This document shows, piece after piece, positions 22,059 to 32,360 of a stretch of 64,000 nucleotides of DNA. The notes below the pieces were generated by a model. The model was not told where the DNA came from. It ran no database searches and saw only the letters and a list, made by a program, of their open reading frames with translations. Each line of letters opens with the position of its first letter. Position 1 is the first letter of the stretch. The DNA comes from Proteles cristata cristata (lineage: Eukaryota; Chordata; Mammalia; Carnivora; Hyaenidae). The stretch covers positions 434,001 to 498,000 of the forward strand of contig JAESUZ010003897.1 of assembly GCA_017311185.1 (NCBI GenBank), read 5' to 3'. The position numbers were made by a program, and so were the translations under genes.

Positions 22059-22256
22059 GGGGGTGACTGGATGGTTCAGTCAGTTAAGCATCTGACGTTA
22101 GCTCAGAACAAGTTCGAGCGCCACAACATGCTGACAAGCACAGAGCCTGAAGCCTGCTTTGGATTCTGTCTTCCTCTTTCTCTGCCCCTCCCCCACTCAC
22201 GTTCAGTCGCTCTCTCTCAAAAATAAAGACATTAAAAAAAAAAAGCCTCGCTTAAA
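22059..22256 (+). mobile_element. SINEC, diverged
   Basis: Head 'gggggtgactggatggttca', 'gagcctgaagcctgctttgg', 'ctctctctcaaaaataaag'. The 17-bp TSD region ('cttctaaatatg') recurs on the right. Confidence 0.93.
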
Positions 22257-22312
22257 AAAAACCTTCTAAATATGTGTATATATAAACATACATTAAAAAT
22301 CAATGGAAGGAG

Positions 22313-22510
22313 GGGCGCCTGGGTGGCTCAGTAGGTTAAGCACTGGACTTCACCTCATGGCATGATCTCACAGTCTTGTGGGTTCAAGCCCCCAAGAGAA
22401 GCCTCAGCCTGGAGTCTCCTTGGGTTTCTGTGTCTCCCTCTCTCTCTGCCTCTCCCTTGCTTGCTTGCTCTCTCTCTCTCAAAATAAGTAAACATTAAAA
22501 ATATTTTTAA
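22313..22510 (+). mobile_element. SINEC, standard type
   Basis: Head 'ggggcgcctgggtggctcag', 'tctctctcaaaataagtaaa'. TSD-like 'aatcaatggaagga'/'aaacaatggaaaga'. Confidence 0.94.
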
Positions 22511-22839
22511 AAAAAACAATGGAAAGAGCTAACCAAAATTGAGATGTTTATATATCTGAAATATATCACAAACAAAACAAAAACATTTTAAAGAAAATGA
22601 TTATCCCCGGGGTAGGATTACACATAGTTTTTAATTTATTATAGTTCCATGTATTTTCCAAACTTCAATAAGCAAATCTGTTACTTTTGTAATCACAGAA
22701 ATTGGCTACTTATTTAAAAGGGAAAAATAATTAAATGCTTCTATATTCTTGACTGTATAATGATTATTGTTCCTATAGGCATATAAGAATTGATCATCCT
22801 AATGTATGACTAAGTTAATTCCAATTTTCCCTCCCAAGT
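22511..22839. other. AT-rich intronic DNA, no gene seen
   Basis: Nothing recognisable apart from A-rich tracts. Confidence 0.4.
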
Positions 22840-23050
22840 TTAACGGTTAATTCCCAAGGAACTCTTTCCCTGAGGCTAGGTTACCCCACCCCCACAGTTC
22901 TCCTTATTTAAACTCCTCAAACACACATATAATTAATTATCGATGCTTCACTGTCTTACTAGACCATAAAATTTAGTCCATAATAGCATAGACTGTATCT
23001 TAGTAACAAACACAGGTAGTATTCAATAAATATTTGTTGAATAACTGGAG
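22840..23050 (+). mobile_element. L2 3' end
   Basis: 'tactagaccataaaatttag', 'gcatagactgtatcttag' and 'ttcaataaatatttgttgaa' match the conserved L2 3' terminus. Confidence 0.7.
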
Positions 23051-24095
23051 AAAAATGTAAACTTAAAGAGTTAACCCACAGTGATACAGATGACGTTATA
23101 TATAGTACTGAATAGATGTGCCTTGAAATCTTTAACAGGGAAAACTACAGAATAAAGCAAAAATAGACTGCCTTTCCACCACCTTATTTCCCAGTTTTTG
23201 GCTTTAACTATTACCCCAAGTTACAACCTGACTACATTATCAACAGAGAAACCCAACTTCATCTAGAGGTCACTTTTATCAACATGTTATAAAGTCCCTA
23301 GTACCAGAAGCAGAATAAGCAGTGTAAAGTAAAATTACTTTTACAGTGGCTGGGGATGAGATCCCTGGCACTTAAATAAGTCCTTAAATTCATTTGGGAA
23401 AACAAGTGCCTCCTGCTTACCTGGTGGTGAGCTAAACAATGGAGAACTGAAAACATAAATCTCTGCTGTCAATGACTCACACTCACAGTTCCTAAGAGTC
23501 AGCAGAGAAGAGATAAAGCACCCACCTAAGTAAACAACTAAGGATATAACCAAAGTATGACCAAGCCTATAGATAAAATGTCTGACACATCTAACCACCT
23601 AATACCTCATCCAAACACCCAATGACTTAGAGTAATTAATATCACTCTCAGATACATGCCCAAAATTCCTACATACGTACACAAGCAAAAAACTGGAAAA
23701 TAACCAAATGTTCAACAGATCCATAAACTTCAGTATATTCCATATATTTAAAGAAAAAAGGAACTACTACAGAATGATTTAAGAAAAATGAAGCACAAAA
23801 TGTATTATCCCTGCTGGAAAAGCAACAGTATCAGAAACCCACACTTGAGTATGCCAATCACAAATAGGATAGTCCACATGAAACAAAGAAACCAAAAATA
23901 AAGTACCCACAGTCACTTGAGAGATTACAAATACTAGTCCTGCATTTGTAATCACTAGAAAAACATGTACTTGCAAAAACGCTGAAAATAATTAACTGAG
24001 TTAACAGGCCTGCCCTAAACCTAGGCAAAGGTTTATGTACTTCAACAGCAGCTCCAAAAAATATTTAGATACCTATCAAAGATTTTTTTTGGCTT
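23051..24095. other. Intronic DNA, no gene seen
   Basis: No open frame beyond chance length. A short stretch near 23680-23790 ('aaaaaactggaaaataacca') resembles an old L1 3' end. Confidence 0.4.
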
Positions 24096-24280
24096 AATTT
24101 TTTTTTAAGTTTATTTTTGAGAGAGTGAGCATGAGCTGGGGAGGGGCAGAGAGAGGGAGACAGGGAACCTAAAGCAGGCTCCATGCTGCCAGCACAAAGC
24201 CTAAGGTGGGGCTAGAACTCAAGAACCATGAGAGCATGACCTCAGCTGAGTTGGACACAACTGAGCCACCCAGGCACCCT
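24096..24280 (-). mobile_element. SINEC, standard type
   Basis: Tail, 'gaggggcagagagagggaga', 'gtggggctagaactcaagaa', 'gagccacccaggcaccc'. TSD 'tggctta'. Confidence 0.93.
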
Positions 24281-24760
24281 GGCTTATTTTAAATGTTACT
24301 AAGCCCACACTACATTCCAGGCACTATACAAGGTGAAGAAATAAAGATGAAGAAGTATCTCAAGGAGCTCAATGATATCAAGCAGGAGCAGAAAAACAGA
24401 CGTACAATTACCAATACAGTAACGGCTCTAACAAAATCCTAAGTGACACTGGAGAACAGAGGTAGACTGTTTTCATGAGAGATTTATCAGGAGTGGCATC
24501 TTAGGGTAAGTAAATTTCAAAAGACAAAAGAGGTAAGGGCTTATTCCAGGCAGACAGAATACTAAATAGTATGCAATTTAGTGTAGCTGAAGGTCTGAGA
24601 CTCATGTATGTGTAGGCATGCAACTGTGTTGAGACTTGACAGGAAATAGATCAGGAAAGATAGACCAGAACAAAAGTATACAAGTTTTGACTTTATACAA
24701 CAGGCAGGAGAAAATCTAAAGGAAAATAACAAGATAATATTTTAAAAGTTAAATCCTGTG
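24281..24760 (-). mobile_element. L2 fragment
   Basis: Antisense L2 landmarks: 'cattccaggcactatacaag', 'gcttattccaggcagacaga', 'tagtgtagctgaaggtctga', 'ttgactttatacaacaggca'. Confidence 0.65.
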
Positions 24761-24938
24761 ACATGGCACCAGGAGGGCTGAATAGAGGCCACAGAGAAAT
24801 AAGCATAAATAAGCAAACAGTTTTACTATAAATAGTTCATCTGAGATTTGCAAACCTGACCTAGAGTGATTAAAAGGAATACAAAGGAGGAAACAAAGAT
24901 TTAGAGATAAGTGGAGAATGGGGGAAGAAATCAACACA

Positions 24939-25126
24939 GGGATCCCTGAGTGGCTCAGCTGGTTAAGTGTCTGACTCATGATTTCAACTCAGGTCATGAC
25001 CCAATGGTCATGAGACCAAGCCCTGAGTCGGGCTCTGTACTGGGCATGGAGCCTGCCTAAGATTCTTTCTTTCCCTCCGCCCACTTCCCTTGCTTGAGTG
25101 CATGTGCGCTCTCTCAAAACAAAAAC
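24939..25126 (+). mobile_element. SINEC, diverged
   Basis: Head 'gggatccctgagtggctcag', 'gccctgagtcgggctctgta', 'ctctctcaaaacaaaaac'. The head has a dog-SINE-like 'gatccctg'. Confidence 0.92.
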
Positions 25127-25361
25127 AAAAAATAAAGGGCAGTATTGAAGGAAAACCAGAAAAGCAGGATCAGAGCAACCAAAACAGATGTGTTCTGAGA
25201 CATAAATGGAAGTGAAGGGTGTACAAAACAGACTGCTAAAAAGTTAGTCTGACATATCGGAAGATACCGGTAATGCCTGAAGTAGTTTCCATATGATATG
25301 GTCAAGATAACAGGCTGAATACAGAAGGAATTAAAAAAAAAAGGGCGGGGGGGAGGGGCAG

Positions 25362-25572
25362 GGAGGCACATGTGCGGCTCAGTTGGTTGAGCATCGACTT
25401 CACATCAGGTCACAATCTCACAGTTCATGGGTTCAAGCCCCTTGTCGGACTCTGTGCTGACAGCTAGGAAACTGGAGCCTACCTCAGATTCTGTGTCTTG
25501 CTCTCTCTCTCTGCCCCTCCCCTGCTTGTGTTCTCTTTCTCTTAAAAATAGATGTTAAAAAAAAAAAAAAAC
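25362..25572 (+). mobile_element. SINEC, standard type
   Basis: Head 'gggaggcacatgtgcggctc', 'gtgctgacagctaggaaact', 'cttaaaaatagatg' and poly-A. Preceded by a G-rich run (25344-25362). Confidence 0.92.
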
Positions 25573-25789
25573 GAAGTAGTAGTTAGGGAATATAACCTAT
25601 ATTTGCTTCTATAACTAAGCATAGAATATATTTAAAATAATCAAAGTAGGAAAAGATTTCTTAAACAAAATACAAAAAGCATATCATACAGCAACACTTA
25701 AAAATATTCAAGATGTTTAAGTTTTATACGTATAGTATACCACAATTTCAAAAAAAAAGAGCACAAGAAAAAGACAAAGTAAAAAACAA

Positions 25790-26900
25790 GTCGCATAATG
25801 TAAATAGACAAACTATATAAATACATAAAGAATTTCTGCAAATCAATAAGAAAAATACTATCCAAATTTCTTTAAGTGGATAAGGGATGAAAACACTAAA
25901 TTCGCAAAAGAGAGCCTAACGGCCAACACACAAAAATATGTTTAATATCTCTATTGGTATAAACTACAATTTCACATCCATCAGACTGACAAAAATCTGA
26001 GTCTTTTTTCCCCCCAATGTTTGTTTACTGTGGGGGGGGGAGGGAATCCTAAGCAGGTTTCATGATGTCAGCGCAGAGCCCCACATGGGGCTCATTCTCC
26101 CAAACCCCAAGATCATGACCTGAGCTAAAATCAAGAGTTGGAATCAAGAGTAAGATGCTTAACCAACTGAGCCACCCAGACACCCTGACAAAAATCTAAG
26201 TCTTGTAAATGTCAGGTCAATAGAACTCTTATACACCACTAGAGGGGCGTACTGATACAATCATCTAGAGAACAATGAAGCAATACCCAGTAATGTAAAC
26301 AACAAAAAATACACTCAGTTCCTGCAATTCTACTTTCTAGGAAAAATTCTATTTGCCCAAGAAAACATAATAATGCTTGATGGGTTTTGTTTTTTTTTTT
26401 GGTTTGTTTAAAGGGGCCAAAAGTTGAAAATACACAGAGTCCATTGAGAATGAATAAAGAAACAAAACCTGATGTGGAATACTACATAATTTAAAGAACT
26501 AAAGCAATATTCATTGTCATGGATAAATTCTCAAAAAGAAAAAAAAAGCTAAGGAGAAAAGTTGCAGATGTAGAATACTGCAATCAACTATGAAAATTTT
26601 TTTAACTTTTCAAAACACTAAAAAGTGTTTTTACACTAAAAAATACTATGGTTTCAATAGTAAAAGCAAAAGTATGAATGGAAAGGACACAGGCCATCTT
26701 CTACACACTGATTACTTGAAGAGAAGGGAATAGAGAAAAGGTTACAGTGTGATCTTCATCTGTATATTTTATTTCTTGGGGGAGAGGGCAGAGTTAAGAG
26801 TAAATTTAGTATGACAGAGTTAAGATCTGTTAAATCTATACCATGGACATAAAAGGTTCATACCTACTGTTTTCTAAACTTCCAAGTGTAAAATGTTCCA
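25790..26900 (+). mobile_element. Old L1 3' end, split by one SINE
   Basis: 'gcaaatcaataagaaaaata', 'tttcacatccatcagactga', 'ctcttatacaccactagagg', 'tggataaattctcaaaaaga' keep L1 order on the plus strand. Confidence 0.65.
26006..26185 (-). mobile_element. SINEC, shortened tail
   Basis: G-rich variant of the GA stretch, 'gagccccacatggggctcat', 'gagccacccagacaccc'. TSD 'tgacaaaaatctgagtctt' (one mismatch) at 25987-26005 and 26186-26204. Confidence 0.94.
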
Positions 26901-26999
26901 TAAGAACAACAAAAAAAATCTTTAAAAATAATGAGCAGGTACCAAGCAGCTGATAAGATTATACACTATTCTTTCAACCATAATTAGTAAATGTTTGGG

Positions 27000-27420
27000 A
27001 GTCAGAGACCTGGTTTCAAACCGCTGTTCCACACATCAATTGCTTGATACTAAGTTACTTAATTTTTTTTTTTTTAATTTTAATGTTTTTATTTATTTCT
27101 GAGAGAGAGACCGGATGAGCAGGGGAGGGGCAGAGAGAGAGAGGGAGACACAGAATCTGAAACAGGCTCCAGGCTCTGAGCTAGCTGTCAGCACAGAGCC
27201 TGACATGGGGCTTGAACCCACGAACCGTGAGATCACGACCTGAGCCGAAGTTGGACGCTTAGCTGACTGAGCCACCCAGGTGCCCCTAAGTTACTTAATT
27301 TCTTCAGAGCTCCAATTTTCTATTCTGTAAAACAAGAATAACATCAATCTCATAAGGCTGCCATGTATGTAAAATGGCAGACAGCAGGCATTCAACTATA
27401 GGTATTTATTATTTTAACTT
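27000..27420 (+). mobile_element. MIR, split by one SINE
   Basis: 'agagacctggtttcaaaccg', and after the SINE 'cagagctccaattttctatt' and 'ataaggctgccatgtatgta', following MIR core order. Confidence 0.7.
27066..27285 (-). mobile_element. SINEC, full length
   Basis: 'gagcaggggaggggcagaga', 'cacgaaccgtgagatcacga', 'gagccacccaggtgccc'. TSD 'ctaagttacttaattt' at 27050-27065 and 27286-27301. Confidence 0.97.
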
Positions 27421-28064
27421 TGCAATAAAAGCAAAGAACTAAAGGGAAAAAAAAAGGACAAGGATTTTGAATGAAATGAAGTTCTCTCATCTTCTCAGAA
27501 TTAAGAAGAGAACACCATGGATGTCAGATGGATGTGACTACCACTTTCCTGGAAGCCTAGCTTCCAAGACCCAATTTTAAAAAAGCAATTTTACCAAGAG
27601 ATTGAAGATTATTTTACATAGACCACAGGATTAGAATCTGGTTTTCTTTCTTTTTTTTTTTTTTTTAAGAATCTGGTTTTCTTAGTCTAGTTCAAAACAA
27701 CCAAAACCACATCAAGAAATCCTAAATAATTCCGTAACACTGTATTATCTGAAAGGCTTCCAAATGATGTATTTCTTTATCACTCAGAAGGTCACATTTT
27801 AACACAAATTCTTCCCCAATTTTTAACTGTCTCCTAAAGAAAGAGTATCACCTTGAGAACAAAGCCCATATATATTCTTTTGAATTCCCCTTGGCCACAG
27901 GCTTGTTTGCACACAGATGACAAAGAATCACTATCAGAAGTATCAAAGCCCCTTCATCTTAAATCTTTTCTTGAGGCAAATTCTCACAGAGCTATCACAA
28001 CATCACTTAAGGATCCAAGAACAAAAAGCAGAATTATCAACATATCACTAATTTTGGTATCTTA
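27421..28064. other. Intronic DNA, no gene seen
   Basis: No coding signal. A poly-T run (27651-27666) is flanked by repeated 'aatctggttttctt', probably a small insertion remnant. Confidence 0.4.
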
Positions 28065-28490
28065 ACAGCTATTCATGTATATGTCGTAGGCACTGCTCCG
28101 AGCACTGTATAGTCCTATATTCTTTTTTTTTTTTAATGTTTTTATTTATTTCTAGGAGAGAGAGAGAGAGACAGCGTGAGCAGGGAAGGGCCAGAGAGAG
28201 AGAGAGGGGGATTCACATACTGAAACACAGGCTTCAGGCTCTGAGCTGGCAGTCAGCACAGAGCCCGACGCGGGGCTCGAACCCACGAACTGCGAGATCA
28301 TGACCTAAGCAAAAGTCGGACGCTTAACCGACTAAGCCACCCAGGCGCCCCTGTATAGTCCTATATTCTTACAGATAGGAAAATTAAGATACAGAGTCAG
28401 TGCTGCAGGTTAAATGTAGAAAAGCCAGGACTCAAAGCAAATTTAATTCTGAAGCCCACGCTCTTAATCACTAAGCTAAATTTACTGTAT
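28065..28490 (-). mobile_element. MIR, split by one SINE
   Basis: 'ggcactgctccgagcactgt', then 'cagataggaaaattaagata' and 'agcccacgctcttaatcact' are the reverse strand of MIR. Confidence 0.8.
28125..28350 (-). mobile_element. SINEC, TTAG subfamily
   Basis: 'gagctggcagtcagcacaga', 'cctaagcaaaagtcggacgc', 'ccgactaagccacccaggcg'. Perfect 20-bp TSD at 28105-28124 and 28351-28370. Confidence 0.98.
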
Positions 28491-28679
28491 CATGCTTAAG
28501 GAGTGAAATATCTCTGCCTCCTGCCAAATTTAAGTTCTCACACCAAGAGAGGGGAAAAAAAGCAAAACATACTTAAATACAATAGTCAACATTAAGTTGT
28601 CACTCTTGAAGTTTTATTAGCCTTCAGCATTTATAGTATTATTTATTAAAAAACAAAACAAAACAAAACCAGTCCCAAG

Positions 28680-28860
28680 TTACCAAGGTGGCTCAGTAGG
28701 TTAACCATCTGAGGTCATGGCTCAGGTCATGATCTCACAGTCCATGAGTTCAAGCCCACTGGGCTCACTACTGTCAGCACAGAGCCCATTTCAGATCCTC
28801 TGTCCCCCTCTCCTATTTGCCCCTCCCCCACTCTCTCTCTCTCTCAAAAATAACAACATT
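28680..28860 (+). mobile_element. SINEC, eroded head
   Basis: 'accaaggtggctcagtaggt', 'catgagttcaagcccactgg', 'tctctctctcaaaaataac'. Preceded by an (AAAAC)n stretch. Confidence 0.88.
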
Positions 28861-28868
28861 TAAAACAA

Positions 28869-29040
28869 AGTCCAGTAAAGTGACCATATATAATGGGTGG
28901 AATGGACTGGTATGCAAAAAGCCTGGGTTCATTAACCAGATATGTGTCACTGAACAACAATCTCTCCAGGCCTGTTTCCTGATCTTATAGCTGAGGAATT
29001 TGGTCTAGATCTATGGTATCTTTCAATTTTAATACCCCAT
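28869..29040 (+). mobile_element. MIR-like fragment
   Basis: 'agcctgggttcattaaccag' and 'caatctctccaggcctgttt' resemble a MIR core. Confidence 0.5.
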
Positions 29041-29104
29041 GCATTTGAACACATTTTCTAAGACACTATTATTATATGTAGTACGTATATGAGTAGATAT
29101 ACAC

Positions 29105-29770
29105 AGTATACTATTTACTTAAATTCAAATTAATTAACATACAGTGTAGTATTGGTTCCAGGAGTACAACCCAGTGATTCATCACTTACATACAACACTC
29201 AGTGCTCATCCCAACAAATGCCCTCCTTAATCCTATCACCCATTTAGCCCACCCACCTCCCCTCCAACAACCCTCAATTTGTTGTTCTCTGTATTTAAGA
29301 GTCTCTTATGGTTTGCCTCCCTGTTTTTATCTTATTTTTCCTTCTCTTCTCCTATGTTCATGTTTTGTTTCTTAAATTCCATTTGACTGAGATCATATAT
29401 TTGTCTTTCTGACTGACTTATTTTGCTTAGAATACACTGTAGTTCCTAAAAAAATATTAAAAAAAAAAAAAAGTACAAAGGGGCGCCTGGGTGGCTTAGT
29501 CGGTTAAGCGTCCGACTTTCGCTTAGGTCATGATCTCGCGGTTCGTGGGTTCGAGCCGCGTCGGGCTCTGTGCTGACTGCCAGCTCAGGGCCTGGAGCCT
29601 GTTTCAGTCTGTGACTCCCTCTCTCTCTGACCCTCCCCTGCTCGCGCTCTTTCTCTCCTAGAAATAAATAAAAAAATATTTAAAAAAAAAAAAAAAAGAA
29701 TACACTGTAGTTCCATCCACATTGTTGCGAATGGCAAAACTTTATTCTTTTTGATTGGCAATAGTCTGTT
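29105..29770 (-). mobile_element. L1 3' UTR, split by one SINE
   Basis: The reverse strand reads like the carnivore L1 3' end ('caccacttacatacaacact'-like start, 'cactcagtgctcatcccaac', 'taagagtctcttatggtttg', 'gactgacttattttgcttag'); after the SINE it continues 'ttccatccacattgttgcga'. Confidence 0.85.
29480..29696 (+). mobile_element. SINEC, TTAG subfamily, with 5' A-rich leader
   Basis: 'ggtggcttagtcggttaagc', 'tttcgcttaggtcatgatct', 'ctagaaataaataaaaaaat'. TSD 'agaatacactgtagttcc' at 29429-29446 and 29697-29714, but a 33-bp A-rich leader (29447-29479) lies between the left TSD and the SINE head. Confidence 0.97.
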
Positions 29771-29935
29771 ACGTATATATATATACACACCAGTACTGTA
29801 CTTTTTGAACAAAGATTTTAAAGGTTATCTTTTAAAAAACCTTCAAAATTAAAACAGTCATACAATATACACTTGTTTCTATTATTTTACTCGAACATAC
29901 TTAAAGCTAATCTGTGTTATCAGTCAGGAAAGGGA

Positions 29936-30108
29936 GGGTGCCTGGATGGCTCAGTCGGTTAAGTGTCTGACCTTTGGTTTCAGCTTAGATCATGATCTCT
30001 CAGTTTGTGGGTTTGAGCCCTGCATTGGGCTCCACACTGAGAGCGTAGAGCCTGCTTGGAATTCTCTCTCTCTGCCCTGTTCACATGCTCTCTGTGGCTC
30101 TCTAAAAA
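29936..30108 (+). mobile_element. SINEC, standard type
   Basis: Head 'gggtgcctggatggctcagt', 'ttgagccctgcattgggctc', 'ctctctaaaaaaaagg'. Confidence 0.93.
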
Positions 30109-30504
30109 AAAGGAAAGGAACTAGAAAGGGGCAGTCAGGAATTCCTGTGATGCTTACAATATTGTTTCAGATCTGATCTAGGTGCTAGCCACACTTTACT
30201 GTTACATTTTACTTTGATATGAAAAATGGTGTTTTTTCCTAAAGATAACAGCGAAGATACTTTGGTGCTAATTCTGCAATTGTGTTTACAGTATATCAGA
30301 GCTGTGCATGTGATCTTTCAAAATATGTAAATGTGTTTCCTGCCTAATTTTTGTCAGTCATCTCTGCTCCCTAGTTCCAATTCAGGTACCTACAGAAAAA
30401 AAAAAATGTACTTATAAATTCCAGTATTCCTGTAATTCCTTTGGCATTGTCTTCTAAAATTTGAGGTCAGTCTTAACTTTCCTTTGGACCCTAGCTCAAA
30501 AACT
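30109..30504. other. Intronic DNA, no gene seen
   Basis: Mixed composition, no open frame, no repeat recognised. Confidence 0.35.
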
Positions 30505-30560
30505 AAGATAACACTGTATGTTAACTAACTGGAATTAAAATAAAAACTTAAAAAAAAAAA
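30505..30560 (+). mobile_element. L1 3' terminus
   Basis: 'ataacactgtatgttaacta' and 'ctggaattaaaataaaaact' plus poly-A match the carnivore L1 end. Confidence 0.75.
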
Positions 30561-30631
30561 CAAAAAACCTCCCTCCATACACACACCCTCAGAACACCCA
30601 TAACATTTACCCTTTGTTATTGAAGCTTTTT

Positions 30632-30854
30632 AAAATTTTTTTAAATGTTTTTTTTATTTATTTCTGAGAGAGAGAAAGAGAGAGCATAGTAGGGGAGGGT
30701 CAGAGAGAGAGGGAGATACAGAATCCGAAACAGGCTCCAGACTCTGAGCTGGCTATCAGCACAGAGCCCAAAGTAGGGCTCGAACCCACAAACTGTGAGA
30801 TCATGACCTGAGCCAAAGTCGGACGATTAACCGACTGAGCCACCCAGACGCCCT
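30632..30854 (-). mobile_element. SINEC, full length
   Basis: T-rich tail, 'gtaggggagggtcagagaga', 'gtagggctcgaacccacaaa', 'gagccacccagacgccc'. TSD-like 'attgaagctttt'/'actgaagtttt'. Confidence 0.95.
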
Positions 30855-31008
30855 TGTACTGAAGTTTTAATCTATCTCCAATCAAGTCTTTTGGGGCTGT
30901 GGTCAATATGCTCAATAACTGTTAATAACACTATTTACTAGAAAATAAGAACAACTATTCTTTACAAAAAGGTGACAGACTAGGGAATCCCAGAAGCATT
31001 CCTGATCA

Positions 31009-31188
31009 GGGGACGTCAACTTCTGCTCAGGTCGCAATCTCCGGGTTTGTGGGTTTGAGCCCCGCGTCGAGCTCTGTGCTGACAGCTCAGAGCCTGGAGC
31101 CTGCTTCGGATTCTGTCTCTCTCTCTGCCCCTCTCCCACTCATGGTCGGTTTCTGTCTCAATAATAAACATAAAAAAATTTTAAAAAT
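31009..31188 (+). mobile_element. SINEC, 5'-truncated
   Basis: Starts inside the head at 'cgtcaacttctgctcaggtc', keeps the B box 'gggtttgagccccgcg' and the 'caataataaacataaa' tail. Confidence 0.92.
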
Positions 31189-31461
31189 ATATTGTTCAAA
31201 TTCTGGTTACATTCATTTTCAGCAGGGAATTTCACCTTTCTCTTTAAATCAAAAAGGGAAAAGTTTAAAAGAAAAAGATGATCACTAATTTACAAAGGGG
31301 AAAACTTAAAGTCTTAAAAACAAAACAACGTTCAAAGCTAGTAATAGCCATGTGATAAAATTTTTGTACCTTTACTGTCCATTCATCCTTTCGATAAATT
31401 ACACCACACATCTTACATAGTTAATAGTCTGAAATGTTCTTCTAAAGAGTGTTTTCTATAG

Positions 31462-31677
31462 CAGTGGTTCTCAACATTTGGCAAAGTCTAGAGACATTTT
31501 TAGTTGATGCAATTGGCAGGGAGAGAGGATAGGGAGGAGGGTTGGCTGTGCTATTGGCCACTAGTGATATAAGCCAGGGATACTGCATAACATCCTACAA
31601 CTCAAAGGAGAGACACCCACAGGAAAGAATTCATTATCTGCCTAAAATGTCAACAGTGCCAAAAATGAGAAACTATG
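31462..31677 (+). mobile_element. MER20-like hAT DNA transposon
   Basis: Starts 'cagtggttctcaacatttgg' and ends 'aaaatgagaaactatg', which are inverted termini. The body has 'tctagagacatttttagttg', 'catcctacaactcaaaggag' and 'taaaatgtcaacagtgcc', matching MER20. An 8-bp TSD is imperfect ('ttctatag'/'gtctacag'). Confidence 0.88.
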
Positions 31678-32149
31678 GTCTACAGAATTCAAGACTTTAA
31701 CTTCTAAAGATTTGCTAACTAGTTCTATAGATAAAATATATTAAATTTAAAGTGACACTAAATACAAAATCCATTTAAACACTTGAAAGAAAACTTACAT
31801 ATTAGTTTTCATGAAATTAATTTTTAATGCCACAGATTTAAAAATTCCCTATTGGAATCCTAAAAAGAATGTTAGCAAAGTGCAGCTACAATATGAAAAA
31901 ACTAGAGGTAATATTTAACACAAAAACAAACAAGAGCATGTGCACTGACTTAAGGGCATTTTATTTCACTGAGCTTCAAATTTAAAAGGATTTTGCATAT
32001 TGAAATGCAAGTTAAATCTTTAGTTACCGGTAACACTCATTTTAATGTTTAAACTGTTAAAATAGATTGTGTTTAAATCCTTTAACCAGTAATACAAACC
32101 AGTCTCAATTATTTTTAAATAATTAAAGTATGCCTATCCTTGGAAAGTC

Positions 32150-32360
32150 ATGACAGTGTGATACAATATAAACACAAGCAGACCTAAATCCAAACCCAAA
32201 AGCTGTAGGTTTGCAGATAAATTATTTAACTTCTTTGAATCCCAATTTCCTCATCTAAGAAATAAGAAATCTAATTCAAAGAACCGTTTTTGAAAATTAG
32301 CAATAATGCATAAACAATGGTACTGAGAGCCACTCTACAAATGGTGGCTAGTTGTTACCA
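32150..32360 (+). mobile_element. MIR
   Basis: 'taaatccaaacccaaaagct', 'attatttaacttctttgaat', 'cccaatttcctcatctaaga' follow MIR core order. Confidence 0.75.
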
